This document shows, one piece after another, positions 31,988-39,013 of a DNA stretch of 39,013 bases. The notes below the pieces were generated by a model. That model made no database searches. It saw nothing but the letters and a program-made list of their open reading frames with translations, and had not been told where the DNA came from. This DNA is from an archaeon (GTDB lineage Archaea > Asgardarchaeota > Thorarchaeia > Thorarchaeales > Thorarchaeaceae). Location: the NCBI GenBank assembly GCA_024275415.1, contig JAJRZD010000112.1:1-39013 (forward strand), given 5' to 3'. Made by a program: the position numbers and the translations under genes. Every line of letters begins with the position of its first letter. Position 1 is the first letter of the stretch.

Positions 31988-32632
31988 TTGAATCAGGTAT
32001 ATCTTGAAATCAGGGGGTCAAAAATCACTATTCCAGAAGGGACGCAGTTATTGCTCATTGGTCCTCCAGGAAGTGCAAAGATTAGGTTCGCTCTGAGTAT
32101 CATGCGAAGTCAACTGGCATCAGGGACAAAAGGAGTGTTCGCAACAATGACACTCACACCTAGTCAAGTTCGTGCTTTAGCTACAAAAATCAATACCTTG
32201 CCGGTTGGTAATCTAGAGATAATCGACGGTGTATCATCCATAGCGGGAAAGGCGTCAACTGAAAAAAGATCCTTCAGAAGTTTATCCGAACTCAACTCAA
32301 TGAGTCTAGTACTCCTTGATAGCATTCAGAACGAACGTGGTGGTATCTGCTGTGTCGACAGCCTATCGACACTATTAATCTATTCAGATCCAAGCTCGGT
32401 GCTAAAATTCGTTCAGGTTGTAAGTGCAAAAATGAAATCTCAAGGGATAACGGGCATATTCGTCCTAGAGGAAGGTGTCCATGAGCCAGAATTGGCATCA
32501 CTCCTGTCATTCATACTGGATGGCGTGTTGCACGTTCGAGAAAATGACTCGCAAGGTGAACTAAGGTACGAGGCTCGGGTCGAATATGTTCGAGGAAAAA
32601 TCGTAGATAGTAGGTGGGTACAATTAGACTAA
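31988..32632 (+). CDS. KaiC-like protein with altered P-loop
   Basis: A 214-aa RecA-like protein resembling its upstream neighbour. The Walker A region reads LIGPPGSAKIRFA: the Gly before Lys is Ala and the Thr/Ser after it is Ile, so nucleotide hydrolysis is doubtful. A Walker-B-like CCVDSLSTLL remains, and a basic C-terminal strand (RYEARVEYVRG) is present. It starts at a TTG 6 nt after GGAGGG, 3 nt after the previous stop. A regulatory or structural subunit paired with the active neighbour is the likely role. The small GTPase gene follows 53 nt later on the same strand. Confidence 0.8.
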   Translation: MNQVYLEIRGSKITIPEGTQLLLIGPPGSAKIRFALSIMRSQLASGTKGVFATMTLTPSQVRALATKINTLPVGNLEIIDGVSSIAGKASTEKRSFRSLSELNSMSLVLLDSIQNERGGICCVDSLSTLLIYSDPSSVLKFVQVVSAKMKSQGITGIFVLEEGVHEPELASLLSFILDGVLHVRENDSQGELRYEARVEYVRGKIVDSRWVQLD

Positions 32633-32685
32633 TCATCACATATAGATTGAAGTATAAAATACGATACATAGGGAGATGATTCAAA

Positions 32686-33207
32686 ATGACAGTTCCAGTC
32701 TACAAGGTGTTACTTGTTGGCGAGCCGAATGTCGGCAAGTCCTCACTGATACGTAGAATGCTTTTGGGCGAATTCGATGAGAACTATTCAGCCACGGTAG
32801 GTGTGGATCTGAGTGCTATGGCCGTGACATTGGACGGAGGGCGATCTGTGATCCTTACCGTTATCGACCTTGGCGGTCAGGAGGATTTCACAGGACTGAG
32901 GACACATTATTACAAGGACGCTCACTTCTCAGTTCTTGTGTATGATATTGCGAATCGAAAGAGCTTCGAATCACTCCCTGAATGGTATGAAGGTCTTTCT
33001 GTGGCACTAACTGGAAAGTCAGATTCTCGACTTCCGGGAATCCTTGTGGGCAATAAGAAGGACATTGAAACACTTGCACAAGTCGAAACAGTCGAAGCAA
33101 ACGACTTCGCACAAAAGCTAGGCTGGCAATTCATAGAAACCAGTGCAAAAAGCGGATTGAATGTTGAAACCCTTTTCAAATATGTTGCCTCGGAGGTAGA
33201 CAAGTGA
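32686..33207 (+). CDS. Ras/Rab-type small GTPase
   Basis: A 173-aa eukaryote-like GTPase, a signature of Asgard archaea. All motifs are present: G1 GEPNVGKSS (12-20), switch I Thr37 in SATVGVD, G3 DLGGQE (61-66) with the catalytic Gln65, G4 NKKD (123-126) and G5 SAK (153-155). The position of Ras Gly12 is Pro14, and G3 has LGG in place of TAG. The C-terminus ends ASEVDK with no Cys, so there is no prenylation site and membrane anchoring must be indirect, if any. The ATG follows GGGAGATGATTCAAA. It is downstream of two KaiC-like genes on the same strand, suggesting a functional link. No GAP or GEF gene is visible. Confidence 0.93.
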   Translation: MTVPVYKVLLVGEPNVGKSSLIRRMLLGEFDENYSATVGVDLSAMAVTLDGGRSVILTVIDLGGQEDFTGLRTHYYKDAHFSVLVYDIANRKSFESLPEWYEGLSVALTGKSDSRLPGILVGNKKDIETLAQVETVEANDFAQKLGWQFIETSAKSGLNVETLFKYVASEVDK

Positions 33208-33213
33208 TGGCGT

Positions 33214-33900
33214 CTACATTTCAGAAACCACAGATCTTATGATATCATTCAGTTGATGGATAGAAACGGGTTTCTCGAGCCATCCTACCAACCCTAGCGC
33301 CTCGACATCAACTTGAATATCTTCTTGTAGATACCCAGTCATGATGACAATCTTGGCATCAGAGTCAAGAGCCAAGATTTTCTGGGCAAGCTCATTGCCA
33401 TCCATTTTTGGCATTGCCAAGTCGGTGATGACGAGTGCAATTGATTTTGAATGTTGCTTGAACAATTCAAGAGCCTCAACACCATTCTTTGCACTTAGCG
33501 TGGGATAACCCAAATGCCTCAGAAGAGAGGAAATGACCTTGAGAACCATTGGATCATCCTCAGCCAGTAGAATCGTGTTTCTATCAACTGCTGCTGGTTC
33601 ATGTTCGATGTGCGGCAGTGCTCCAATTGTTTCCCTTGGTGCACTGTCTGTTGCTGCACTATCGGAGTCTCTTTCACCGATGCTCTGTACAATTTTAGTA
33701 GCATTCTTGCCGAGTTTTTGAATCGCTTTCATACTTGCTTTGGCTTGTTCAGGAAGGGAAGGATCGGCATCAAGCATCTCGGCTAAACCAATGATGCTCT
33801 GAAGGACATTGTTGAACTCATGCAGGACTCCTCCCGTAAGCTGACCTACTATTTCTTTGTCCCTATCTTTAGATGCTGTTTTGGGCTTCTTCCGCGTCAT
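33214..33900 (-). CDS. Histidine-dimerisation domain fused to a receiver, no ATPase domain
   Basis: A 228-aa protein. Residues ~15-75 resemble a HisKA dimerisation helix pair with H27 in GGVLHEFNNVLQSI, a motif of hybrid PAS kinases. A flexible linker (about 76-115) leads to a full receiver with acidic AEDD, phosphoacceptor D160 in VITDLAMPKMDG and K200 in WLEKPV. No ATP-binding domain is present or encoded next to it. It could act as a phosphorelay intermediate, taking phosphate on Asp and moving it to His or back. I start at the ATG 6 nt after AGGG rather than at an ATG 9 codons upstream. Confidence 0.86.
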   Translation of the reverse strand: MTRKKPKTASKDRDKEIVGQLTGGVLHEFNNVLQSIIGLAEMLDADPSLPEQAKASMKAIQKLGKNATKIVQSIGERDSDSAATDSAPRETIGALPHIEHEPAAVDRNTILLAEDDPMVLKVISSLLRHLGYPTLSAKNGVEALELFKQHSKSIALVITDLAMPKMDGNELAQKILALDSDAKIVIMTGYLQEDIQVDVEALGLVGWLEKPVSIHQLNDIIRSVVSEM

Positions 33901-34186
33901 ATTATTCCCTTCAAGCAACAAGAACATGGTTCTTAGCAGGTTTTGAATATTGTGGAGTTGTTACGGGAAATGTAGGTCAATTGGACTCGATATGTTTCAA
34001 TAGTGGCTACGAGGGCATCTTAGATAATGATCTTATTGCGACTTGAAAGGACACTGGGTTTGGTGTCGAGGAACCTATGAAGGACAATTGAAAGACACTC
34101 ATCTGCGGAAAGGTGTTTTGCAGTATGATCATTTTCAAACTGATGTGATTAACAGCCTGAAAAAGTTCCTGCATGATCCCTTATTC

Positions 34187-34576
34187 CTACGACCTGTGCC
34201 TTTGCATCCCCCTTCGAATCTCATCAATTGTGGGAACCTCAATCCTGTGAGAGTAGTCGTCCCATTGCTTCCTGAATTTGTACAAGTACATGCCAATCTC
34301 AAGAGGGTTTCCAAAGAGGGTTTCAAAGTTCTCAAGGATTGTACCTTTGATGATTAATGGCAACTGTTCGAAAACTTGGATGTCATACTTCTCAGATGCC
34401 TTCCCTGATGCCTCTACTCGAATTCGCATCATTTCCGCAGGATCCTCTGACCTCGCAATGATTGCAACATCAATATCAGAGTTGGGATCAAATTCACTGG
34501 TTAAGCAAGACCCGAATAACAATACTTCTTGGTTCGACAAGAACGAAAGCTCTTCTCGTACCTTGTCAAGATTCAC
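34187..34576 (-). CDS. mntA: MNT-type nucleotidyltransferase antitoxin (MntA-like)
   Basis: A ~129-aa minimal nucleotidyltransferase. The active-site motif is LLFGSCLTSEFDPNSDIDVA, with Gly-Ser and two metal-binding Asp. In MntA/HepT pairs this enzyme adds AMP to a Tyr of the HEPN toxin and silences it. I choose a GTG start about 5 nt after GGAGGGG, overlapping the HEPN stop by 11 nt; a longer ATG-started form (to 34627) lies inside the HEPN gene. The C-terminal ~35 residues are basic. Order HEPN then MNT with overlap is the usual arrangement. Confidence 0.85.
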   Translation of the reverse strand: MNLDKVREELSFLSNQEVLLFGSCLTSEFDPNSDIDVAIIARSEDPAEMMRIRVEASGKASEKYDIQVFEQLPLIIKGTILENFETLFGNPLEIGMYLYKFRKQWDDYSHRIEVPTIDEIRRGMQRHRS

Positions 34577-34871
34577 CCAGATACCCCTCCAGAAGTTCGA
34601 TGAAGCGTGTGAAAGTGACCTTGACATTCTGAATTGATCTTAACACAATGGAGGCATCAATTCCATTGTACCGATGCACCAGAATGTTCCTAAGACCGTT
34701 GCATCGTGACAGGGAATTCGAGAGCTCTGCGTCTATGAATTTACGACTAAACAAGCTCTGGATATTCTCATAGTCACCCTTCGGCATGATGCCCGAATCC
34801 TTGCAGAGCATGGCAATTATGTCCATTGTTGAATCAACGGCGGAGCTGATATCATAATATATTCCTTTCAA
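34566..34871 (-). CDS. hepT: HEPN-domain toxin (HepT-like), possibly shortened at the N-terminus
   Basis: A 101-aa HEPN RNase-type protein. The motif RNILVHRY (R61, H66, Y68) is the Rx4HxY of HepT, where Arg and His form the RNase site and Tyr is the target of AMP addition by MntA. The start is a TTG with a weak Shine-Dalgarno. HepT proteins are usually 25-40 residues longer at the front; an upstream stretch with a HepT-like helix (VEDILLSNVSERL) lies in another frame, so the 5' end may be frameshifted. The pair could be a functional type VII toxin-antitoxin system or a decaying one. Confidence 0.78.
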   Translation of the reverse strand: MKGIYYDISSAVDSTMDIIAMLCKDSGIMPKGDYENIQSLFSRKFIDAELSNSLSRCNGLRNILVHRYNGIDASIVLRSIQNVKVTFTRFIELLEGYLGES

Positions 34872-35067
34872 TGCAATACCTGACGGTTCTGGGAGTGCAT
34901 CATCAATCTCTCGGAAACATTCGATAATAGGATATCTTCGACTTGTACCTCATGATTCTGCTTTCGTCCAATGGCTTCACTGTTTAGACATCCATCTTCA
35001 TAAGTTCATTCAATGTTTTCTTATTATCTTTGGTTATTACAAATCCATGGGATTCATTCAAATCAAT

Positions 35068-36534
35068 CTAAGAACTGATGCTTTTAGTTCCCTCTACATT
35101 ACTTAGTACACGCCCGAGCCTGATTAATGCATCATCTATCACATCGTCAGTGTCTGCAAGGCTTGTGTACATACGCGAGCCAGCCAAGGTCACAATGCCT
35201 TCTGCCATGTAAGCTGCCCCAATCTCTTCCATGAAACGGTGCCTTGCTTTGATTTCCCTGAGAACTGATTTGATCTTCAACAGACTGACCTTCACGAACA
35301 TGGTGCCTGATGTTTCTAGGTGACAGATTGCTCCCTGATTGTATGCGACGAAAGGAAGTTTCAAATCCTCTATGACCTCCTCCAGACCCCGAGTCAATCT
35401 ATCGCCCGCTCTGCCAGCTTTCACACAGGCATCAGTACGCTCAATCTCCTTGATAGCGTAGTAACCTGCTGCCGAACTTAGCGGGCTCGCAGCTAGTGTC
35501 CCTCCAACATAGGCTCTCTTCTTCGCACCAGCCACACCTGCTGCTAGAAGCTCCATGAGGTCACGACGACCTCCAAGACCACCAGCACCAGGATATCCCC
35601 CAGCAACTATCTTTCCGAACGTTGTCAGGTCGGGAGTCACGCCGAAATAACCCTGCGCTCCAGAGAGACCTATCCTACCAAAAGTCACGACCTCATCAAA
35701 TATCAGAAGAACATCGTACTCGTCGCATATCTCACGGACTTCTTTGTTGTATTCCTTATCGACCGGGCGCGTTCCGGATTCGGGGCCCATGGGCTCGATA
35801 ATGACAGCAGCAGTCCCACCAAGCAGGCGATTTCGGGAAATCTTCTTTCGCAAAGCCTCTGTGTCGTTCGGGTAGACCTCGTGAGTGTGCTTCCTACAGG
35901 TGCCGGGAATGCCATGAGCCTCAAAACTTCCTGTCCCAGGGATGTGGAGCCCATACACCATCTGGTCGCTCCACCCATGGTATGCTCCGCCAATCTTGAT
36001 GACCTTCTTCTTGCCTGTTGCAAGGCGTGCCACTCGAATCGCAGCCATTACCGACTCGGTGCCGCTCCCAAGCATCCTGAACATCTCCACACTTGGAATG
36101 TGTTTGCATATCTCTTTGGCGAGCTTGAGTTCGTACTCAGAGGATAGACCAGTCACAGGGCCACTATACTCGATTAATTCGAGAACTTTTTGTCGAAGCG
36201 GAGAGTAGTTGTTGCCAAGAATAGTGGCACCGCCGGCTTGCAGGAAGTCTATGTAGCGGTTCCCGTCTATATCCCAAAGATACGCCCCATCGGCCCTGTC
36301 AATCACTATGGGAAAGGGATAGTTGAAGGCCAGATTGTGTTGCACGCCTCCGGGGATGAATCTACATGTTTCTGCGGTCATACCCTTTGACCCAGCACAC
36401 CGATTATTGAAATAGTCAAGATATTCGCTCATTGCCTTCGGCCGTACCGAATACACTGGTTGATCCATGAGATGTGAAAGTCGTCTGTAAATAGCAGATG
36501 TGTCAAGATAGGTCGATATGCTGAAAAAAGACAT
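35068..36534 (-). CDS. GSA-aminomutase-like class III PLP aminotransferase
   Basis: A 488-aa PLP enzyme of the aminotransferase class III fold, closest in pattern to glutamate-1-semialdehyde 2,1-aminomutase. Motifs are RFIPGGVQHN (58-67), LGSGTESVMAAIRVAR, GGAYHGWSDQ, the PLP-binding Asp280 in LLIFDEVVTFGR, and Lys308 in LTTFGKIVAGGYPGAGGLGG. A ~45-residue extension precedes the normal family start, and inner ATG codons (residues 23 and 35) are possible starts. Many archaeal paralogues of this type act on other amino acids, so a role in heme synthesis is not assumed. A strong hairpin containing its Shine-Dalgarno lies directly upstream. It is preceded on the same strand by the surface-protein gene. 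Confidence 0.87.
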   Translation of the reverse strand: MSFFSISTYLDTSAIYRRLSHLMDQPVYSVRPKAMSEYLDYFNNRCAGSKGMTAETCRFIPGGVQHNLAFNYPFPIVIDRADGAYLWDIDGNRYIDFLQAGGATILGNNYSPLRQKVLELIEYSGPVTGLSSEYELKLAKEICKHIPSVEMFRMLGSGTESVMAAIRVARLATGKKKVIKIGGAYHGWSDQMVYGLHIPGTGSFEAHGIPGTCRKHTHEVYPNDTEALRKKISRNRLLGGTAAVIIEPMGPESGTRPVDKEYNKEVREICDEYDVLLIFDEVVTFGRIGLSGAQGYFGVTPDLTTFGKIVAGGYPGAGGLGGRRDLMELLAAGVAGAKKRAYVGGTLAASPLSSAAGYYAIKEIERTDACVKAGRAGDRLTRGLEEVIEDLKLPFVAYNQGAICHLETSGTMFVKVSLLKIKSVLREIKARHRFMEEIGAAYMAEGIVTLAGSRMYTSLADTDDVIDDALIRLGRVLSNVEGTKSISS

Positions 36535-36537
36535 GGG

Positions 36538-36563
36538 AGCTCTCCAATATCCATTGGAGAGCT
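36538..36563 (-). promoter_or_regulatory. Hairpin in the leader of the aminomutase-like gene
   Basis: AGCTCTCCAAT and ATTGGAGAGCT form perfect 11-bp arms around a 4-nt loop. On the minus-strand RNA the 3' arm contains GGAG, the only Shine-Dalgarno for the ATG at 36534, which begins 3 nt after the stem. Folding would hide the ribosome site, so it could control translation; as DNA it is also a palindromic operator candidate. Confidence 0.6.
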
Positions 36564-36636
36564 TTACCCAATGAAAACCTTGCGGCTTTCTTTTTTGCGA
36601 CTACATTCTATATTTGATAAGCGCACCAGGAATCCT

Positions 36637-38961
36637 TTATTCTCTCCGCATGAACTTGAAGATCACTAGGATGACCAAAGTGGCTCCAAACCAGCTAAGG
36701 ATTACCGTTAGCACACCCTGCCATGGCACATTTTGCAGGATGTCAGTTGTAGTAGTTGACGTTGTCGTAGTGGTATCAGTTCCGGTAGTCGTAGTGGTCG
36801 TGGTGGTTGTTGTCGTCGTTGTGGTTGTCGTAGTAGTAGTTGTCGTAGTGGTGGATGCAGGCACAACTGTGACTAACACACTGTCCACTGCACTATTCTC
36901 GCCAACATCAAAAACCACTAGTGTGAAGTTGTAGGTTCCAACCAGCAGGAAGTCAACTGAAAGCGAAACTGATTCACCATCCCAGCCTCCGGACTGAATC
37001 ACAGTTCCATTCCGTAGAATCGTGAAATTCTTTGGATGTGCATCAGAAGCATTCCATTGAATGCGATTACCAGATGTGTTCTGCTCGTATTCCAAGTCAA
37101 CAGGACCCTCAATGACAGGAGGTGTCCCATCCACTACAGACACGAATACAGTATCGGTAGCTGAATTGGAACCCACATCTATGACCTTCAATGTGCAATT
37201 GTAGTTGCCAAATGCCAACGTATCCACATTCAGAGTGACCTGTTCAGATGTCGAGTTCCATATGCCTGACCGAACAATTGTGCCATTGATATAGATCTCA
37301 TATGATACCGGATGTAAGTCTGATGGTGACCATGTAATCACATTCCCACTTGACCCTTCATCAAAGATGATATCAACAGGACTGTCAATTGTCGGATTGG
37401 TGCCATCATATACTGTAACCCAGACCATATCGACTGCATAGTTTGAATCTGTATCGACTACACGTAAGGTGAAATTGTAAGTGCCCAATGTCAGGCCTTC
37501 GAGGTTCGCTACAATGTCTACAGGACTTGTATCCCAAGGACCTGTTTCTATCAAGGTTCCATTCCTATAGATCGTGTAGTTTGAGGGGTTCTTATCGAGG
37601 ACACGCCATGTCACATTGACATTGACGCTATTCTCAGCAATTGTTGAATCTTCTGGCCCGTAAATGAATGGAATGATCGCACTTGCAACATTCACTATGA
37701 CCACATCGGCAACGGTATTACCACCGATATCAGTAGCTACCATTGTGAAATTATGTGCTCCTACAGCTAGTCCGTCAACATTGATTGTGATGGATTCACC
37801 TGTGGAATTCCACGGACCCGATCGAATCTGTGAGCCGTTTTGCAGGACTGAATAGCTAACTGGGTGACTATCAGAAGGTATCCAAGTAATCGAGTATCCT
37901 GTTTCTCCTTCGATGTAAAGGATGTCATCTGGACTGTTCGTATATGGTGCTGTACCATCAACGATTGTGATAATAACCTCATCAATAGCGATATTTCCAG
38001 AGGTGTCGTTAACCTTGAGTGTGTAGTTGTAGACTCCTAACGTCAAACTGCTCAAGGAAACCGTGATATCACTGCCATCCCAGACATTGCTGTCCACATT
38101 CGTGCCATTCTGAAAGACAGTATAGTAATCAGGGTGTAATTCGGAAATGGACCAGATAAGCCACTCCGAGGCTCCTTCCGACACATCGCGGTCTGGTTCA
38201 GGGGTGATAGCTGGCGCTGTATCATCAACGACAGTTATCTGCACTTCATCGAAAGCTGAGTTTCCGGCAACGTCATAGACAACGCATTTGATGACATGCA
38301 CCCCAATGCTCAGAGAACTCAGGGATGCTGTGATAGCGGAACCATCCCACGTGCCACTAAGCCAACTGACTCCATTGTCAAATATCTCATAGGATTTAGG
38401 ATTTGCATCTGAGGGATTCCATGTGACTGAGGCACTGGGATCGCCCTCAGATATGGTCTGATCAGCTGGACTGTCAATCGTGGGAGGGTCTGGGTCATAG
38501 ACAGATACGGTAACTGTCACATCCGAGCTATTTCCAAGAGCCCCTTTGGCCGCTGTCCAAGCCCGAATGGTAAAGGTTCCAGTGGCTGTTGGTGTGAATG
38601 TCACTTGAACAGTAATTTGATTCAACGTGTTATCCAAGTCATCTGCACTATTATCCTGAACCTCAACCTCTGTGAAGGTGAATTGCGCATTGTCAGCCCA
38701 ACTTGATACGATTTTTATATAGAATGCTTGGTCGCTGCCTGAATAACCACCTGCGTCGTATACTAAGGTGAACGGCACGCTATTGACCGCACTGACCGTT
38801 CCTGTGGCATTTGATGCAAGTGTCAAAACACCTGAATTGGTATGACAGCCACCACACTCAGAGGTATAACTAGGATATGCAAGCACATTAACCCATGCCA
38901 GAGTAACGATTAGCGCGATCAGTATTGTGGGGATAATCGCTTTTCTAACTCGACGATTCAT
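36637..38961 (-). CDS. Membrane-anchored surface protein: one heme-c motif, six Ig-like repeats, Thr stalk
   Basis: A 774-aa secreted protein. A signal peptide (about 1-28, basic start, hydrophobic core, cleavage near VLA) leads to ECGGCHTNSG, a CxxCH heme-c motif (C36, C39, H40). A ~120-residue beta-rich domain follows. Then come six ~90-residue repeats (about 155-695), each with W-x-PSD-x-(H/N)P, Y-x-(V/I)-x-x-NG, W-(D/N), LxxGxxNxT and D-x-x-x-N-x-(A/V)-x-D, an Ig/cadherin-like pattern. A nearly pure Thr stalk of about 45 residues and a C-terminal membrane helix with a basic tail (FKFMRRE) anchor it. Many NxS/T sites and the Thr stalk suggest glycosylation. It may be an adhesin or an extracellular electron-transfer protein. 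Confidence 0.85.
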   Translation of the reverse strand: MNRRVRKAIIPTILIALIVTLAWVNVLAYPSYTSECGGCHTNSGVLTLASNATGTVSAVNSVPFTLVYDAGGYSGSDQAFYIKIVSSWADNAQFTFTEVEVQDNSADDLDNTLNQITVQVTFTPTATGTFTIRAWTAAKGALGNSSDVTVTVSVYDPDPPTIDSPADQTISEGDPSASVTWNPSDANPKSYEIFDNGVSWLSGTWDGSAITASLSSLSIGVHVIKCVVYDVAGNSAFDEVQITVVDDTAPAITPEPDRDVSEGASEWLIWSISELHPDYYTVFQNGTNVDSNVWDGSDITVSLSSLTLGVYNYTLKVNDTSGNIAIDEVIITIVDGTAPYTNSPDDILYIEGETGYSITWIPSDSHPVSYSVLQNGSQIRSGPWNSTGESITINVDGLAVGAHNFTMVATDIGGNTVADVVIVNVASAIIPFIYGPEDSTIAENSVNVNVTWRVLDKNPSNYTIYRNGTLIETGPWDTSPVDIVANLEGLTLGTYNFTLRVVDTDSNYAVDMVWVTVYDGTNPTIDSPVDIIFDEGSSGNVITWSPSDLHPVSYEIYINGTIVRSGIWNSTSEQVTLNVDTLAFGNYNCTLKVIDVGSNSATDTVFVSVVDGTPPVIEGPVDLEYEQNTSGNRIQWNASDAHPKNFTILRNGTVIQSGGWDGESVSLSVDFLLVGTYNFTLVVFDVGENSAVDSVLVTVVPASTTTTTTTTTTTTTTTTTTTTTTTGTDTTTTTSTTTTDILQNVPWQGVLTVILSWFGATLVILVIFKFMRRE
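36745..36855. repeat. Low-complexity ACN-codon tract encoding the Thr stalk
   Basis: About 110 bp of GTN triplets on the plus strand (ACN on the coding strand) encode almost only Thr, with single Ala, Ser, Gly and Asp interruptions. Codon choice varies, which suggests selection on the protein rather than simple slippage. The apparent plus-strand valine-rich frame here is an artefact. Confidence 0.85.
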
Positions 38962-39013
38962 TGAAATTTCACTCCTCTCTCAATATCTATTTCTCACTTC
39001 GCCAGATCACGAC

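Noticed and set aside
34043..34186. Plus-strand open stretch before the MNT gene
   Set aside because: About 47 codons are open and look moderately protein-like, but the frame then runs antisense through the MNT gene. No family is recognised, so chance is likely.
36614..36934. Plus-strand frame with a long valine run
   Set aside because: It is the complement of the Thr-stalk codons of the surface-protein gene and has no independent support.
1..39013. CRISPR arrays, rRNA, tRNA, insertion sequences
   Set aside because: No regular spacer-repeat arrays, rRNA signatures, tRNA cloverleaf or transposase were seen in the gaps by eye; a covariance search was not possible.

Overview
The window looks like a piece of an Asgard archaeal genome, probably of the Thorarchaeota/Lokiarchaeota type; the lineage is inferred, not tested. 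The reasons are a Ras/Rab-type small GTPase, archaeal KaiC-family ATPases, archaeal promoter-like AT-rich stretches with Shine-Dalgarno starts, many PAS-rich histidine kinases, and a soluble MvhADG-HdrABC operon with a selenocysteine-type hydrogenase gene. Coding is on both strands in tight operons, many of them joined by 1-4 nt stop/start overlaps.

Layout. 1-2378: a minus-strand two-component operon (3-TM protein, histidine kinase, response regulator) lies between two decayed copies of one unidentified gene. 2438-3259: an alpha/beta hydrolase. 3427-3747: a remnant of a histidine-kinase ATPase domain. 3799-12986: a nine-gene minus-strand operon, in transcription order HdrA-GltD fusion, HdrC, HdrB, HdrA, MvhD, small winged-helix protein, MvhG, MvhA and a 54-aa VhuU-like peptide with an in-frame UGA. 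13551-17860: GTP-type PEP carboxykinase and a tungsten aldehyde:ferredoxin oxidoreductase family enzyme, divergently transcribed. 18037-29016: a signalling region with two receivers, a GbsR/MarR-like regulator and three large PAS kinases, one broken by a frameshift. 28994-33207: four KaiC/RecA-like ATPase genes and the small GTPase. 33214-33900: a histidine-dimerisation/receiver protein without an ATPase domain. 34187-34871: a MNT/HEPN toxin-antitoxin pair. 35068-36534: a GSA-aminomutase-like PLP enzyme. 36637-38961: a membrane-anchored surface protein with one heme-c motif, six Ig-like repeats and a Thr stalk.

How it fits together. The Mvh-Hdr operon should oxidise H2 and, through flavin-based bifurcation on HdrA, reduce ferredoxin and a disulfide or related acceptor. 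The HdrA-GltD fusion could add an NAD(P)H branch. The large hydrogenase subunit stops before its C-terminal Ni-binding motif; the missing DxUxxCxxH segment is supplied by the separate UGA-containing gene just downstream, as in the methanococcal VhuA/VhuU split. The AOR-family enzyme and PEPCK suggest ferredoxin-linked aldehyde oxidation and C3/C4 carbon interconversion. The second half is signal transduction: kinases and receivers next to KaiC-like ATPases and a eukaryote-like GTPase, which may form one signalling island.

The most notable items are the hidden selenocysteine gene missed by ordinary ORF calling, the KaiC/GTPase/receiver island, the HdrA-GltD fusion, the orphan copy of a kinase membrane sensor, a Shine-Dalgarno-sequestering hairpin before the aminomutase gene, and several palindromic operator candidates.
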